DNA of 18,835 bases from Campylobacterales bacterium. Its GTDB lineage: Bacteria > Campylobacterota > Campylobacteria > Campylobacterales > Thiovulaceae. Shown here in pieces: positions 7,364 to 15,553 of this stretch. How positions within the stretch are numbered: the stretch's first letter is position 1; each line of letters starts with the position of its first letter. Under the pieces are notes generated by a model. That model was not told the DNA's origin and did no database searches. It saw only the letters and a list, made by a program, of their open reading frames with translations. The DNA lies in contig DTUW01000126.1 in NCBI GenBank assembly GCA_012963895.1, forward strand, positions 1-18,835, read 5' to 3'. Made by a program: the position numbers and the translations under genes.

Positions 7364-7730
7364 TTTGGGTTTTTCAGAGATACTACTCATAGCGGTAATA
7401 GCTATCGTCATATTAGGACCTGAAAAGTTACCTGAGGCATTGGCTCAAACTTTCAAATTCTTTAAAAGAGTGAAAAATGTCGTTTTCGATATAAAAGATA
7501 GTATTGATAAGGAACTCCAAATTGAGGAGTTACGAGAAGAGGCAAATAGATATAAAGAGGAACTAATGTCAGCTTCTAAGAAGTTGGAGGAGTTGGCAAA
7601 TATGGAAATTGCTGAACCTATAAATAGCGAAGTAAGAACTATCGAAAAGACCAAACAGGAGGTAACTCTAAAAAAGGAGAGTGCAAAAGCTCAACTAAAA
7701 GCCCTATTAGAGGATAAAAAAGATGTTTGA
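7356..7730 (+). CDS. tatB: Sec-independent protein translocase subunit TatB
   Basis: Inner-membrane component of the twin-arginine translocase; with TatC it forms the receptor for folded substrates carrying RR signal peptides. The 124 residues show the classic plan: an N-terminal membrane helix with conserved Glu8 (FSEILLIAVIAIVIL), the hinge Gly21-Pro22 in ILGPEKLPEA, an amphipathic helix (about 24-45) and a long charged helical tail. The length and the immediate tatC neighbour favour TatB over TatA, which must be elsewhere. The ATG lies inside the last codons of hisG with the overlap ATGTTTGA, implying translational coupling. The same 8 bases form the junction with tatC. Confidence 0.95.
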   Translation: MFDLGFSEILLIAVIAIVILGPEKLPEALAQTFKFFKRVKNVVFDIKDSIDKELQIEELREEANRYKEELMSASKKLEELANMEIAEPINSEVRTIEKTKQEVTLKKESAKAQLKALLEDKKDV

Positions 7731-8469
7731 ATCTCTACGACCTCATCTAGTCGAACTTAGGCAAAGGTTGATAGTTATTGTCCTAACTATGGTTGTTCTC
7801 TTTATTCTCTCTTTTATCTACTACTCCCCTATTTTGGAGTGGATAACCCAGCCCCTAAATGATGCTCTAAATTCTGTTGGAAACATTATGGAAAATGCAC
7901 AAGAGGGAAAGGTTACCACCCATCAAGTTGGAGGGGCTTTCTTTGTAGCTATGAAAGTAGCTTTTTTCTCATCTCTCCTATTGAGTATGCCTGTAATTTT
8001 GTGGCAGATATGGAAATTTGTAGCTCCCGGATTGTATGAGCATGAGAAAAAATTGGTAATCCCTTTTGTGGTTGGTGGTAGTGTTATGTTTGCTCTCGGA
8101 ATCCTTTTCGCCTACTATATAGTAACCCCTTTTGGATTTGAGTTTCTAATTGCTTTTGGTTCTGAAAACTTTATCCCATATATCAATATTGAGGACTATC
8201 TCGGTTTCTTTATGAAAATTCTATTTGGATTTGGGATAGCTTTTGAGCTACCTATATTCATTATGTTTTTAGCAATTATGGGATTGGTAACTGATAAATC
8301 TCTAATAGACTTTTTCAAATATGCAGTTCTAATAATATTCATTTTTGCAGCTATTCTAACCCCTCCTGATGTTCTAACTCAGATGTTGATGGCGATACCT
8401 CTAATTCTCTTATATGCTATCTCCATAGTAATAGCAAAGATTATCAATCCACATAAAGAGGAAGAGTAA
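7723..8469 (+). CDS. tatC: Sec-independent protein translocase subunit TatC
   Basis: Polytopic core of the Tat translocase that binds twin-arginine signal peptides. The 248 residues have six predicted membrane helices (about 15-35, 73-94, 112-135, 158-182, 196-211, 216-238). Conserved landmarks are HLVELRQRL (8-16), the cytoplasmic FVAPGLYEHEK with Glu107 corresponding to E. coli Glu103, Glu175 in GFGIAFELP, and TPPDVLTQ (213-220). It overlaps tatB by 8 bases (ATGTTTGA) and the next gene by one (TAATG). hisG-tatB-tatC order supports a Campylobacterota origin. Confidence 0.97.
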   Translation: MFESLRPHLVELRQRLIVIVLTMVVLFILSFIYYSPILEWITQPLNDALNSVGNIMENAQEGKVTTHQVGGAFFVAMKVAFFSSLLLSMPVILWQIWKFVAPGLYEHEKKLVIPFVVGGSVMFALGILFAYYIVTPFGFEFLIAFGSENFIPYINIEDYLGFFMKILFGFGIAFELPIFIMFLAIMGLVTDKSLIDFFKYAVLIIFIFAAILTPPDVLTQMLMAIPLILLYAISIVIAKIINPHKEEE

Positions 8470-10019
8470 TGGCTAAATTTCCTGACCCATTCAATGACAC
8501 CCTAACAGAAGAGGAGATGCTCAAAAAGATTGAAAATAAACTAAGAGAGGACTTAAAAAGGGATAGGATTAGAGCCTATATTTTTGTAAATGGAGCATTG
8601 GAAAATAGGGAAAGTCTAAAACAGCTATTTATGGAGAGTGAAGAGTTTCCCCCTGAACTTAGAGAGCAGTATTTGGAAATTGACAAACAAGAAAAAGAAT
8701 ATATGGAGCAATTAGAAAAACTGAAAGAAGAACTCAAACCCCATAAACCGAAAGCAGAGGCTTACTATCTTACTAATGAAATCTTGAAAGATGAAGAGGT
8801 TAGAGAACGGTTTGAGATGATTGAATATTTTCCTCGTCGGGAAAGAGTTCTCTATTACCATCTGGAATTTCTATTTAGCAATGATGGTAAATATCTTATG
8901 GAAAAGGTTCTTCCAAAACTGATTGGGGTAAAAGGGAAAAATCTATTAGCCATTATTCGATTTAAACTTTTTGATGCTAAGTGTTATCGTGATGTAGAAG
9001 ATGATGATGACTTAGAAATCAAGAAGGAAAAGGAGACATATATAGACTGTTGCGAACAGTGTATCGATGAGGTAGCCCGTTTTGGAAATATGGAGGATAG
9101 AGAGGGAGTATTTCACTTTGTCGGAATAGATGAAGGAAAAGAGAATCTATTCAATCTCTCTATCCGATTTCTCCTCTCTCTCATTGAGTTCAATATCACC
9201 CGTTATCTTCAACTGGAAATTACCCAAGAGGAAATCAGATTTACCACAGAGATAGAGCAAGGGGAAAAGCTTCTTGACCATGCCAGAAGAGTAAAAAAGC
9301 CCATTGCTGAAACAAATGAAGCACGGGAGTTGGTCGAAAAGTTGGAAATATTTCGTAGATTTATTTCATATGCTAATGAATACCAACTTATCCGAGACAT
9401 AAGCAAACAAAAACTGGGAGAGAAAGCAGAAGAGCTTATAGAAATTATTGAAAGTAGTCAAAAAGTAGAACTGAAAGAGAATATATTGAAAGCCGATGAA
9501 TTGAATCTCAATAGTGAAAATATAGAGAATATCGATGAGGTTGAGGAAAACATTCCTCCGCAAGTTATGAAATTGAAAAAGGAGTTCATCAAGACTGAAC
9601 AATTTATTAGAGATGTAAAAGAGAGTAAGAAATTGAAAAAAGAGAGATTGGAGAAATTGATAAAAGATAGCGAAAAAGGAGAACCCTACTATTACAAATA
9701 TATAAATCGAGCTCTCTATATTTTGAAATTTTTCAACTTTGATATTGAAATGAAATTACAAGATTTTCTAAAAGATACTGACAAATATGGTGGGGCTGTA
9801 TATAAATTACACGACCCATTAGAGAGATTTTACCGACGACCTGAAACTATAAAGGAGTATCTAGACAATACTTACAATACTCTCAATATGATATATAAAA
9901 AACAGTTTGCCACTATCAAAAGATTTGATGATGGATATGAGTTGGCAAAACAGATAAATTCTATCTTATTGAAATTTGCATCAACTATAAAAGAGTTGAA
10001 TAATCCGGGCGGTCAATAG
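8469..10019 (+). CDS. Unrecognised charged alpha-helical protein, 516 aa
   Basis: I do not recognise this protein. It is translationally coupled to tatC (TAATG) and directly abuts the glycosyltransferase gene (TAGATG). The 516 residues are rich in Lys and Glu, have no signal peptide and no clear membrane segment, and look almost wholly helical, with probable coiled coils near 65-95 and 365-400. Residues 36-61 (AYIFVNGALENRESLKQLF...) and 98-122 (AYYLTNEILKDEEVRERF...) align with one gap and share A, Y, N, L, E, F, E and the final FP, so the N-terminal part contains a duplicated unit of about 62 residues. All four cysteines lie close together: Cys172 and the cluster DCCEQC (Cys194, Cys195, Cys198). 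A soluble scaffold is one guess; no enzymatic motif was seen. Confidence 0.88.
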   Translation: MAKFPDPFNDTLTEEEMLKKIENKLREDLKRDRIRAYIFVNGALENRESLKQLFMESEEFPPELREQYLEIDKQEKEYMEQLEKLKEELKPHKPKAEAYYLTNEILKDEEVRERFEMIEYFPRRERVLYYHLEFLFSNDGKYLMEKVLPKLIGVKGKNLLAIIRFKLFDAKCYRDVEDDDDLEIKKEKETYIDCCEQCIDEVARFGNMEDREGVFHFVGIDEGKENLFNLSIRFLLSLIEFNITRYLQLEITQEEIRFTTEIEQGEKLLDHARRVKKPIAETNEARELVEKLEIFRRFISYANEYQLIRDISKQKLGEKAEELIEIIESSQKVELKENILKADELNLNSENIENIDEVEENIPPQVMKLKKEFIKTEQFIRDVKESKKLKKERLEKLIKDSEKGEPYYYKYINRALYILKFFNFDIEMKLQDFLKDTDKYGGAVYKLHDPLERFYRRPETIKEYLDNTYNTLNMIYKKQFATIKRFDDGYELAKQINSILLKFASTIKELNNPGGQ

Positions 10020-11147
10020 ATGAAAATAGCATTTTTGAGTAATGTAGATTATAACCTCTACTTTTTCAGACTTGATATTATGAAAGCTCTACAAGAGAGA
10101 GGAGATAAGGTATATGCAGTTATCCCAAAAGGAAAATATGCCGACCTCATCGCAAAAGAGGGAATAGAGGTAGTAAATTACAACCTATCTCGTAAAAGTC
10201 TCAACCCATTTAGTGCTGTCTCTTCAATCTTGGAACTGAAAAAGATATTTCAGAAGTTGGATATAGACATTCTCCACACCTTTACCGTGAAACCTAACAT
10301 ATTTGGAACTTTTGCGGGAAAGATGGCAGGAGTTCCAAAGATATACAATTTAGTTGAGGGGTTAGGTTCTTTCTATGTAGATAATTCGGTAAAAAGTAGG
10401 ATAGTTCGGTATATCATTGAGAAACTATATAGGATTACTTTTAGACTCTCCAATTTGGTTGTTTTTGTAAATAGCGACGACCCCCGATACCTTTTGGAAA
10501 GGGGAATAATTTCACAAGAGAAGATAAAAATTATCAAATCTGTTGGAATAGATACGGAAGAGTATCAGAGTGAAAAAGTCCCTGATGAGGTAAAAGAGCA
10601 TCTTAGAAGAGAGTTGGGGATAGGAGAAGGTGATAGAGTTGTAATTATGGTAGCCCGTGCAATTCTCCACAAGGGGACTAAGGATTTTTATAAATCGGCT
10701 GAGATTTTGGAGAAAAAGGGATATATATTCCTATTTGCCGGTGATATAGATGAAGGCAATCCATTTAGTATGGATAGAAAATTTATGGAAAGTGGAAAAG
10801 TGAAATGGTTAGGTTGGAGAGATGATATTAAAGAGTTGCTATCAATTTCAGATATTGTAGTTCTACCTAGTTACAGAGAAGGAATTCCAAGCACCCTCTT
10901 AGAGGCATGTTCAATGGGAAAACCGATAGTAGCCACCGATGTAGTCGGTTGTCGTGAGTGTGTAGATAATGGAGAGAATGGGTATCTAGTTCCAATAGAG
11001 TCCCCTGAAAAATTAGCCTGTAAGATAGATACCATTTTGGAAACCCCAGAACTATATTCCTACATGTCGAAGAATTCTCGGAAAAAGGCTATTGAAGAGT
11101 TTGATATTAAAAATATAGTTTCTCAATATTTGGAGTTGTATAGATGA
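10020..11147 (+). CDS. Family GT4 glycosyltransferase, PglA-like
   Basis: A 375-residue GT-B fold retaining glycosyltransferase, probably acting at the cytoplasmic face on a lipid-linked sugar. The C-terminal half has the donor-binding motifs: ARAILHKGTKDFY (212-224; Arg213, Lys218) and the E-x7-E pair Glu287/Glu295 in YREGIPSTLLEA. The sequence resembles Campylobacter PglA as I remember it (SRKSLNPF, LVEGLGSFYVD, IKSVGI), the alpha-1,3-GalNAc transferase of N-glycan assembly. No other pgl gene lies in the window, so the acceptor and the N-glycosylation role are unproven; O-antigen or capsule assembly is an alternative. It abuts the upstream gene with no spacer and overlaps the TRAP permease gene by 4 bases (ATGA). 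Confidence 0.9.
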   Translation: MKIAFLSNVDYNLYFFRLDIMKALQERGDKVYAVIPKGKYADLIAKEGIEVVNYNLSRKSLNPFSAVSSILELKKIFQKLDIDILHTFTVKPNIFGTFAGKMAGVPKIYNLVEGLGSFYVDNSVKSRIVRYIIEKLYRITFRLSNLVVFVNSDDPRYLLERGIISQEKIKIIKSVGIDTEEYQSEKVPDEVKEHLRRELGIGEGDRVVIMVARAILHKGTKDFYKSAEILEKKGYIFLFAGDIDEGNPFSMDRKFMESGKVKWLGWRDDIKELLSISDIVVLPSYREGIPSTLLEACSMGKPIVATDVVGCRECVDNGENGYLVPIESPEKLACKIDTILETPELYSYMSKNSRKKAIEEFDIKNIVSQYLELYR

Positions 11148-12412
11148 TTGGGATAATTATGTTCTTTACCGCCTTAGCCCTGTTGCTCTTAGGTATTCCA
11201 GTGGCTTTTGTCTTTGGAACAACAGCAATAATATTTACGATAATTTCTCTCGATTTTGGATTTGAGATATTCAATTTCTTACCATTTCGTATTTATGGAA
11301 TAATGCAGAACTTCACCCTAATATCTATCCCTCTATTTATTCTCATGGGAACTATTTTGGAAAAGAGTGGATTAGCTGAAAATCTACTCAAAACTATGGG
11401 TAGTCTTTTGGGTCGATTTCGAGGGGGATTGGCTATTTCAGTGGTATTGGTTGGATTGATATTAGCTACCGCTACTGGAATAGTTGGAGCTTCTGTGGTG
11501 ATGATGGGAATTATCTCTCTACCTGTTCTATTGAAATATCGGTATGACAAGGCTTTGGCGAGTGGAACGATATTGGCGAGTGGAACATTAGGGCAGATAG
11601 TCCCCCCTTCAATAGTTCTTATTATTCTTGCCGATGTGATGAATCTCTCAATTGGAGACCTCTTTTCAGCTTCACTAATTCCATCGATGATATTGGTAGC
11701 TCTCTATATTTTGTATATTGTCTTCAAAACCTCATCGAGTTCCAATCCACCTGAAAAAGTAGATTTAGGAGATATTACAACTTTCGAACTTCTCAAATCT
11801 CTTCTACCTCCTCTATTTCTGATGGTGGCCGTCTTAGGTTCTATATTTGCAGGAATTGCTTCACCTACTGAATCGGCTTCAATAGGGGTTTTAGGTGCTG
11901 TTTTATTAACTATCTTGAATAGAAAATTTTCTATAAAACTGATGAAAGAGGCATCAGATGAGACCCTGAAAATTACAGGAATGGTATTCATGATACTTTT
12001 CGGAGCTACCGCCTTTTCGCTTGTCTTCAATGAATGGGGGGGAACTGATTTATTGCTCAAAATATTTACAGAGGAGATAGGGGATAAAAATCTATTTGTA
12101 GCTATCTCAATGGGGATAATATTTCTCTTAGGCTTCTTTATAGATTTCATAGAGATAGCTTTTGTAGTTGTCCCTATCTTAGAGCCGATAGTAGTGGAGT
12201 TTGGAATAGACCCGCTTTGGTTTGCTATTTTGATAGCTATAAATTTGCAGACCTCATTTTTAACTCCACCATTTGGATTTGCTCTATTTTTTCTAAAAGG
12301 GGCAGTGGGAAATCTTGTGGATACCCTTAGTCTCTATCGTGGAGTAATTCCATTCATCATTATCCAGCTTATAGTCTTAGGAATTGTCTTTCTCTTTCCG
12401 GGGATTCTCTAA
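11144..12412 (+). CDS. TRAP transporter large permease subunit (DctM family)
   Basis: A 422-residue polytopic membrane protein with about 12 hydrophobic segments, the normal length for DctM/SiaM. Family signatures are visible: the substrate-pore segment ATATGIVGASVVMMG, the conserved GQIVPPSIVLIILADV followed by GDLFSASLIPS, and the C-terminal NLQTSFLTPPFGFALFFLKG. In TRAP systems this subunit moves organic acids or similar solutes with sodium, fed by a periplasmic DctP protein and a small DctQ membrane subunit. Neither is encoded in this window; the upstream gene is a glycosyltransferase overlapping by 4 bases (ATGA), so this is an orphan M subunit in a non-transport operon. The substrate is unknown. 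A G7 run lies at 12036-12042. It converges with trpD across 16 bases. Confidence 0.93.
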   Translation: MIGIIMFFTALALLLLGIPVAFVFGTTAIIFTIISLDFGFEIFNFLPFRIYGIMQNFTLISIPLFILMGTILEKSGLAENLLKTMGSLLGRFRGGLAISVVLVGLILATATGIVGASVVMMGIISLPVLLKYRYDKALASGTILASGTLGQIVPPSIVLIILADVMNLSIGDLFSASLIPSMILVALYILYIVFKTSSSSNPPEKVDLGDITTFELLKSLLPPLFLMVAVLGSIFAGIASPTESASIGVLGAVLLTILNRKFSIKLMKEASDETLKITGMVFMILFGATAFSLVFNEWGGTDLLLKIFTEEIGDKNLFVAISMGIIFLLGFFIDFIEIAFVVVPILEPIVVEFGIDPLWFAILIAINLQTSFLTPPFGFALFFLKGAVGNLVDTLSLYRGVIPFIIIQLIVLGIVFLFPGIL

Positions 12413-12438
12413 ATCTTGCAAAGATTCTCTAAATTTTG
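12403..12438. repeat. Tandem 16-base direct repeat across the convergent dctM/trpD ends
   Basis: GATTCTCTAAATCTTG (12403-12418) recurs as GATTCTCTAAATTTTG (12423-12438), 15 of 16 bases identical, period 20. The first copy contains the permease stop (TAA, 12410-12412) and the second contains the trpD stop (TAG, 12431-12429 on the minus strand). Between them AATCTT-GCA-AAGATT (12412-12426) can form a 6-base-pair hairpin. It is the only candidate terminator here and is weak, AT-rich and without a U tract. Confidence 0.6.
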
Positions 12439-13412
12439 TTTGAAAGTTGGATAGTGTTTTGGAATGCTTTGTATGCTTTTCCACTTTCCAAACTCTCTCG
12501 GGCTATCTCTAAACCGTCTTGAATGTCTCTCGCCTTTCCGTCAGCCACAAACCCAACCGCTGAATTTAGTAAAACAATATCCCTTTTTGCCCCCCTCTCT
12601 CTATTTTGGAGAATATCCAATAGAATTTTTCCATTAGTTTTCGCATCTCCACCTTTTATCTCTTCGAACTTAGCCCGTCTAATTCCAAACTTTTCAGGGT
12701 CTATCTCTCCCTCTACTATTTTTCCATGCTTCAACTGGACAAAATAGGTAATGTCTGATATTGAAACCTCATCAACTCCATCATTTCCACTAACTACAAT
12801 AGCCGAATCCATATCCAAAAGTTGTAGAGCCTCTGCTATCGGTTTCAAGTAACTTCTATCAAATACACCTATTAGCTGTTTTTTCACATTTGCCGGATTT
12901 GTCAAAGGACCTAAGATATTGAAAATAGTTCGATGAGGTAGCGATTTTCGAATAGGCATAATATGCTTCATCGCTGGGTGGTGCTTCTGAGCAAACATAA
13001 AAGTAAAACCGCTGTTTTGAAGTAGGATAGCATGTTGCATAGGGGATAAATCCAAATTGAACCCTAAAACCTCCAAAACATCAGCACTGCCAGATTTACT
13101 CGTGATACTTCTATTGCCGTGTTTAGCCACATAGCTACCACCACCTACCATAACAAATGCGGTAGTTGTAGAGATATTGAAACTACCACTCTTATCCCCG
13201 CCAGTCCCGCAATTGTCTATTAGCCTATCTTGAAATTCACTATCAACATGAACAGGGATAGCATAGCTTTTCATAGCCTCCATTGCTCCGGCTATCTCTT
13301 CTCCGCTCTCCCCCCTCTGATAGAGGGAAACCAAAATCTCTCTAATTTCCTCTTCGCTTAGTTCATTCCTAAATATTTTGTGAAAAACTCTATTACTCTC
13401 CTCTCTCGTCAT
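12429..13412 (-). CDS. trpD: Anthranilate phosphoribosyltransferase
   Basis: Second step of tryptophan synthesis from chorismate: transfers phosphoribose from PRPP to anthranilate. The 327 residues are a stand-alone TrpD, not fused to a TrpG amidotransferase domain. Motifs: CGTGGDKSGSFN (68-79, PRPP binding), KHGNRSITSKSGSADVLE (97-114), HHPAMKHIMP (144-153, anthranilate channel), GPLTNPA (168-174) and the magnesium-binding Asp214-Glu215 in DGVDEVS. The gene lies immediately after ftsH, overlapping it by 20 bases, with GGGGAG just upstream of ATG 13412. No other trp gene is in the window, so the pathway is dispersed here and trpD expression is tied to ftsH transcription. Confidence 0.97.
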   Translation of the reverse strand: MTREESNRVFHKIFRNELSEEEIREILVSLYQRGESGEEIAGAMEAMKSYAIPVHVDSEFQDRLIDNCGTGGDKSGSFNISTTTAFVMVGGGSYVAKHGNRSITSKSGSADVLEVLGFNLDLSPMQHAILLQNSGFTFMFAQKHHPAMKHIMPIRKSLPHRTIFNILGPLTNPANVKKQLIGVFDRSYLKPIAEALQLLDMDSAIVVSGNDGVDEVSISDITYFVQLKHGKIVEGEIDPEKFGIRRAKFEEIKGGDAKTNGKILLDILQNRERGAKRDIVLLNSAVGFVADGKARDIQDGLEIARESLESGKAYKAFQNTIQLSNKI

Positions 13413-15426
13413 CTTCTCCCCTTTTCTTCAAATCTATATTTCCACTTTCGCTACTCTCTTTCTCTACTGCTTCACTTTCTCCATTCTCTTTCTCGTCTTC
13501 TCCATCTTCTACACTTTCGCTATTCTCTTTTTTCTCTTCATTTTCTTTTTCGATAGGTTGTAATAGAGATTCTAGATTATTCTCTTTTTCGAACTCGGCA
13601 ATAATTTTGCGAACCTCATCACCTGTGATAGTTTCGGTCTCATAGAGAGAGGCGACCATCTGCTCAATAGCTTCGCGATACTTTTCGATAAGGGATTTCA
13701 CCCTGCTATATCGCTCCTCCAAAGTATCTCTAATAAACTTATCTACCTTCTTAGCTGTCTCTTCTGAAAATTCGCGAGTTGCTCCAAATCCATTACCTAA
13801 AAAGGAGTTTCTTTGCTTTTCAAGCACCATTAACCCCGCAACTTCACTCATACCATAATATTGAACCATCGATTTGACTATATCGGTAGCTCTTTCAAGG
13901 TCATTACTTGCACCAGTTGAAACCTCTTGAAAAAATATCTCCTCAGCTGCTCGACCTCCAAGCAAAACATCAACCTCTGCTAATAGTTCATGTTTTTGAG
14001 CTAAAAATTTGTTTTCCTCAGGAGTATTTAGAGTATATCCGAGAGCAGCCAATCCTCTTGGGACGATAGAGACCTTATTTACCCTTTTCGCCCCTTTGGT
14101 GATTTCTGAAATAAGGGCATGACCACTTTCGTGATATGCAACTATCTTTTTCTCTTTTGGATTTATTCTCCTGCTCTTCTTTTCAAGTCCAGCTATCGCT
14201 CTCTCTACTGCCTCTTTAAAATCGGCTTGGGTTACACTCTCTCTATTTTTCCGCCCTGCAAGTAGTGCCGCCTCATTTACAATATTTGCTAAGTCGGCTC
14301 CTGCAAGTCCCGCCGTCATTCTCGCTATCTCTTTAATATCTACATCATCATCTAATTTGTAGTCTTTGATATGGACATTGAGAATATCTATTCTACCCTG
14401 AAAATCGGGCTTATCGACCAATACCTGTCTATCAAACCGCCCTGGTCTAAGTAGGGCAGGGTCTAATATTTCCGGTCTATTTGTCGCTGCTAAGACTATA
14501 ATAGGTAAATTGGAATTGAACCCGTCCATCTCAGCCAGTAGCTGGTTTAGGGTCTGTTCTCTCTCGTCGTTTCCACCGCCAATCCCGCTAGTGGCTCTGC
14601 TTTTTCCGATGGCATCTATCTCATCGATAAATATTATCGCCGGTGCATCTTTTTTAGCCTGTTCAAAGAGTTCGCGAACCCTTGAAGCTCCAACCCCTAC
14701 AAACATTTCAATAAAACTACTACCGGCTACCGAGAAAAATGGAACTTCTGCCTCTCCTGCTACCGCTTTTGCAAGTAGAGTTTTTCCAGTCCCCGGAGGT
14801 CCTACAAGTAAAACACCTTTTGGAATTTTTGCACCAAGTGATATATATCGTTCTGGATATTTGAGGAAATCGACTATCTCTTTTACCTCCTCTTTTGCCT
14901 CTTCGCTACCTGCAACATCGCTAAATTTGGTTTTTGGTTTTTCAGAGTTTATCAGCCTCTTATTCCCCATTCCCAACATACCGCCACCAAAATTCTTCTG
15001 AATTCGGTTCGTGAAAAGTATCCACAATCCAAAGAGTATCAAGAATGGGAAGAGCCACCCAAACATATCTAAAAACCAGTTGCTCTCATCAAAACCGCTA
15101 TATCTAACTCCATTTTCATCTAGTAGCTGAATTAGAGAAGTATCAAACGGCACTAATTTAGTATAGTAAGCAATCAGATGTCCATTTTCAAACCCCAGAG
15201 CCTTTATATGAGTCTGTCCGATAGCTACCTCGCGAATAGCATGGGACTTTATCAACTCCTTCAATTCTGAATAGCTAATCTCTCTATGTCTTGTAACTTG
15301 TGAGGAGAAATCGCTATCTTGTATTAGAAGTTTTACGACAAAAATCGTAATTAGAGAAAAAATAGCAAATGTAATTAAAGGGTTTTTGTTAAAAAAGTTA
15401 TCGTCTTTTTTTTGCTTATTGCTCAA
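13393..15426 (-). CDS. ftsH: ATP-dependent zinc metalloprotease FtsH
   Basis: Inner-membrane hexameric AAA protease that removes misassembled membrane proteins and regulatory substrates. The 677 residues contain TM1 (about 16-34), a periplasmic domain, TM2 (about 118-138), Walker A GPPGTGKT (209-216), Walker B IIFIDEIDA (264-272), the second region of homology ATNRPEILDPALLRPGRFDR (314-333), zinc motif HESGH (432-436) and third ligand Asp509 in STGASNDL. The last 50 or so residues form a low-complexity Glu/Ser/Lys tail (ENEEKKENSESVEDGEDEK...) beyond the usual family end. The start codon is TTG at 15426, supported by AAAGGAT 6 bases upstream; no ATG nearby could replace it. Divergent from rpsA. 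Confidence 0.97.
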   Translation of the reverse strand: MSNKQKKDDNFFNKNPLITFAIFSLITIFVVKLLIQDSDFSSQVTRHREISYSELKELIKSHAIREVAIGQTHIKALGFENGHLIAYYTKLVPFDTSLIQLLDENGVRYSGFDESNWFLDMFGWLFPFLILFGLWILFTNRIQKNFGGGMLGMGNKRLINSEKPKTKFSDVAGSEEAKEEVKEIVDFLKYPERYISLGAKIPKGVLLVGPPGTGKTLLAKAVAGEAEVPFFSVAGSSFIEMFVGVGASRVRELFEQAKKDAPAIIFIDEIDAIGKSRATSGIGGGNDEREQTLNQLLAEMDGFNSNLPIIVLAATNRPEILDPALLRPGRFDRQVLVDKPDFQGRIDILNVHIKDYKLDDDVDIKEIARMTAGLAGADLANIVNEAALLAGRKNRESVTQADFKEAVERAIAGLEKKSRRINPKEKKIVAYHESGHALISEITKGAKRVNKVSIVPRGLAALGYTLNTPEENKFLAQKHELLAEVDVLLGGRAAEEIFFQEVSTGASNDLERATDIVKSMVQYYGMSEVAGLMVLEKQRNSFLGNGFGATREFSEETAKKVDKFIRDTLEERYSRVKSLIEKYREAIEQMVASLYETETITGDEVRKIIAEFEKENNLESLLQPIEKENEEKKENSESVEDGEDEKENGESEAVEKESSESGNIDLKKRGEDDERGE

Positions 15427-15465
15427 TAACTATCCTTTTAAAATATTGTAATATTGGGTCTTAGA

Positions 15466-15471
15466 ATTCTA
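15466..15471 (-). promoter_or_regulatory. Candidate -10 box of the ftsH-trpD operon
   Basis: On the minus strand TAGAAT, preceded by TGTTTGG, lies about 40 bases before the ftsH TTG start. This would give a leader of about 33 bases that includes the AAAGGAT ribosome binding site. No -35 is recognisable. It shares a 127-base divergent gap with the rpsA promoter. Confidence 0.35.
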
Positions 15472-15514
15472 CCAAACATAGGTATATCGTATATATGTTA
15501 CTTTTCCAATTTGA

Positions 15515-15520
15515 TACAAT
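15515..15520 (+). promoter_or_regulatory. Candidate -10 box of the rpsA operon
   Basis: TACAAT preceded by TTTGA is a close sigma-70 -10 match. It directly abuts the in-frame ATG at 15521, so that ATG would lie at or before the transcription start and could not be translated from this promoter. This supports the start at 15554, which has AAGG 6 bases upstream, with a leader of about 27 bases. Confidence 0.5.
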
Positions 15521-15553
15521 ATGAAATCTACTTCTAAGGTAACAAGGTTGGGA

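Noticed and set aside
12036..12042. G7 run in the TRAP permease gene, plus G6/C6 runs at 1626, 3950 and 6863
   Set aside because: Campylobacter phase-variable tracts are usually 8 or more bases. These shorter runs encode ordinary conserved residues (for example Trp-Gly-Gly) in frame.
11704..12150. 148-codon minus-strand open frame opposite the TRAP permease
   Set aside because: It is antisense to a conserved membrane protein, and its Ile/Lys/Pro-rich composition is typical of a shadow frame.
14510..15001. 163-codon plus-strand open frame opposite ftsH
   Set aside because: It is a shadow of the well-supported ftsH reading frame, with low-complexity Ser/Pro/Phe composition and no ribosome binding site.
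15427..15553. AT-rich divergent ftsH/rpsA gap, considered as a replication origin or operator
   Set aside because: No repeated DnaA-box-like sequences or clear dyad operator were seen; two ordinary promoters explain the gap.
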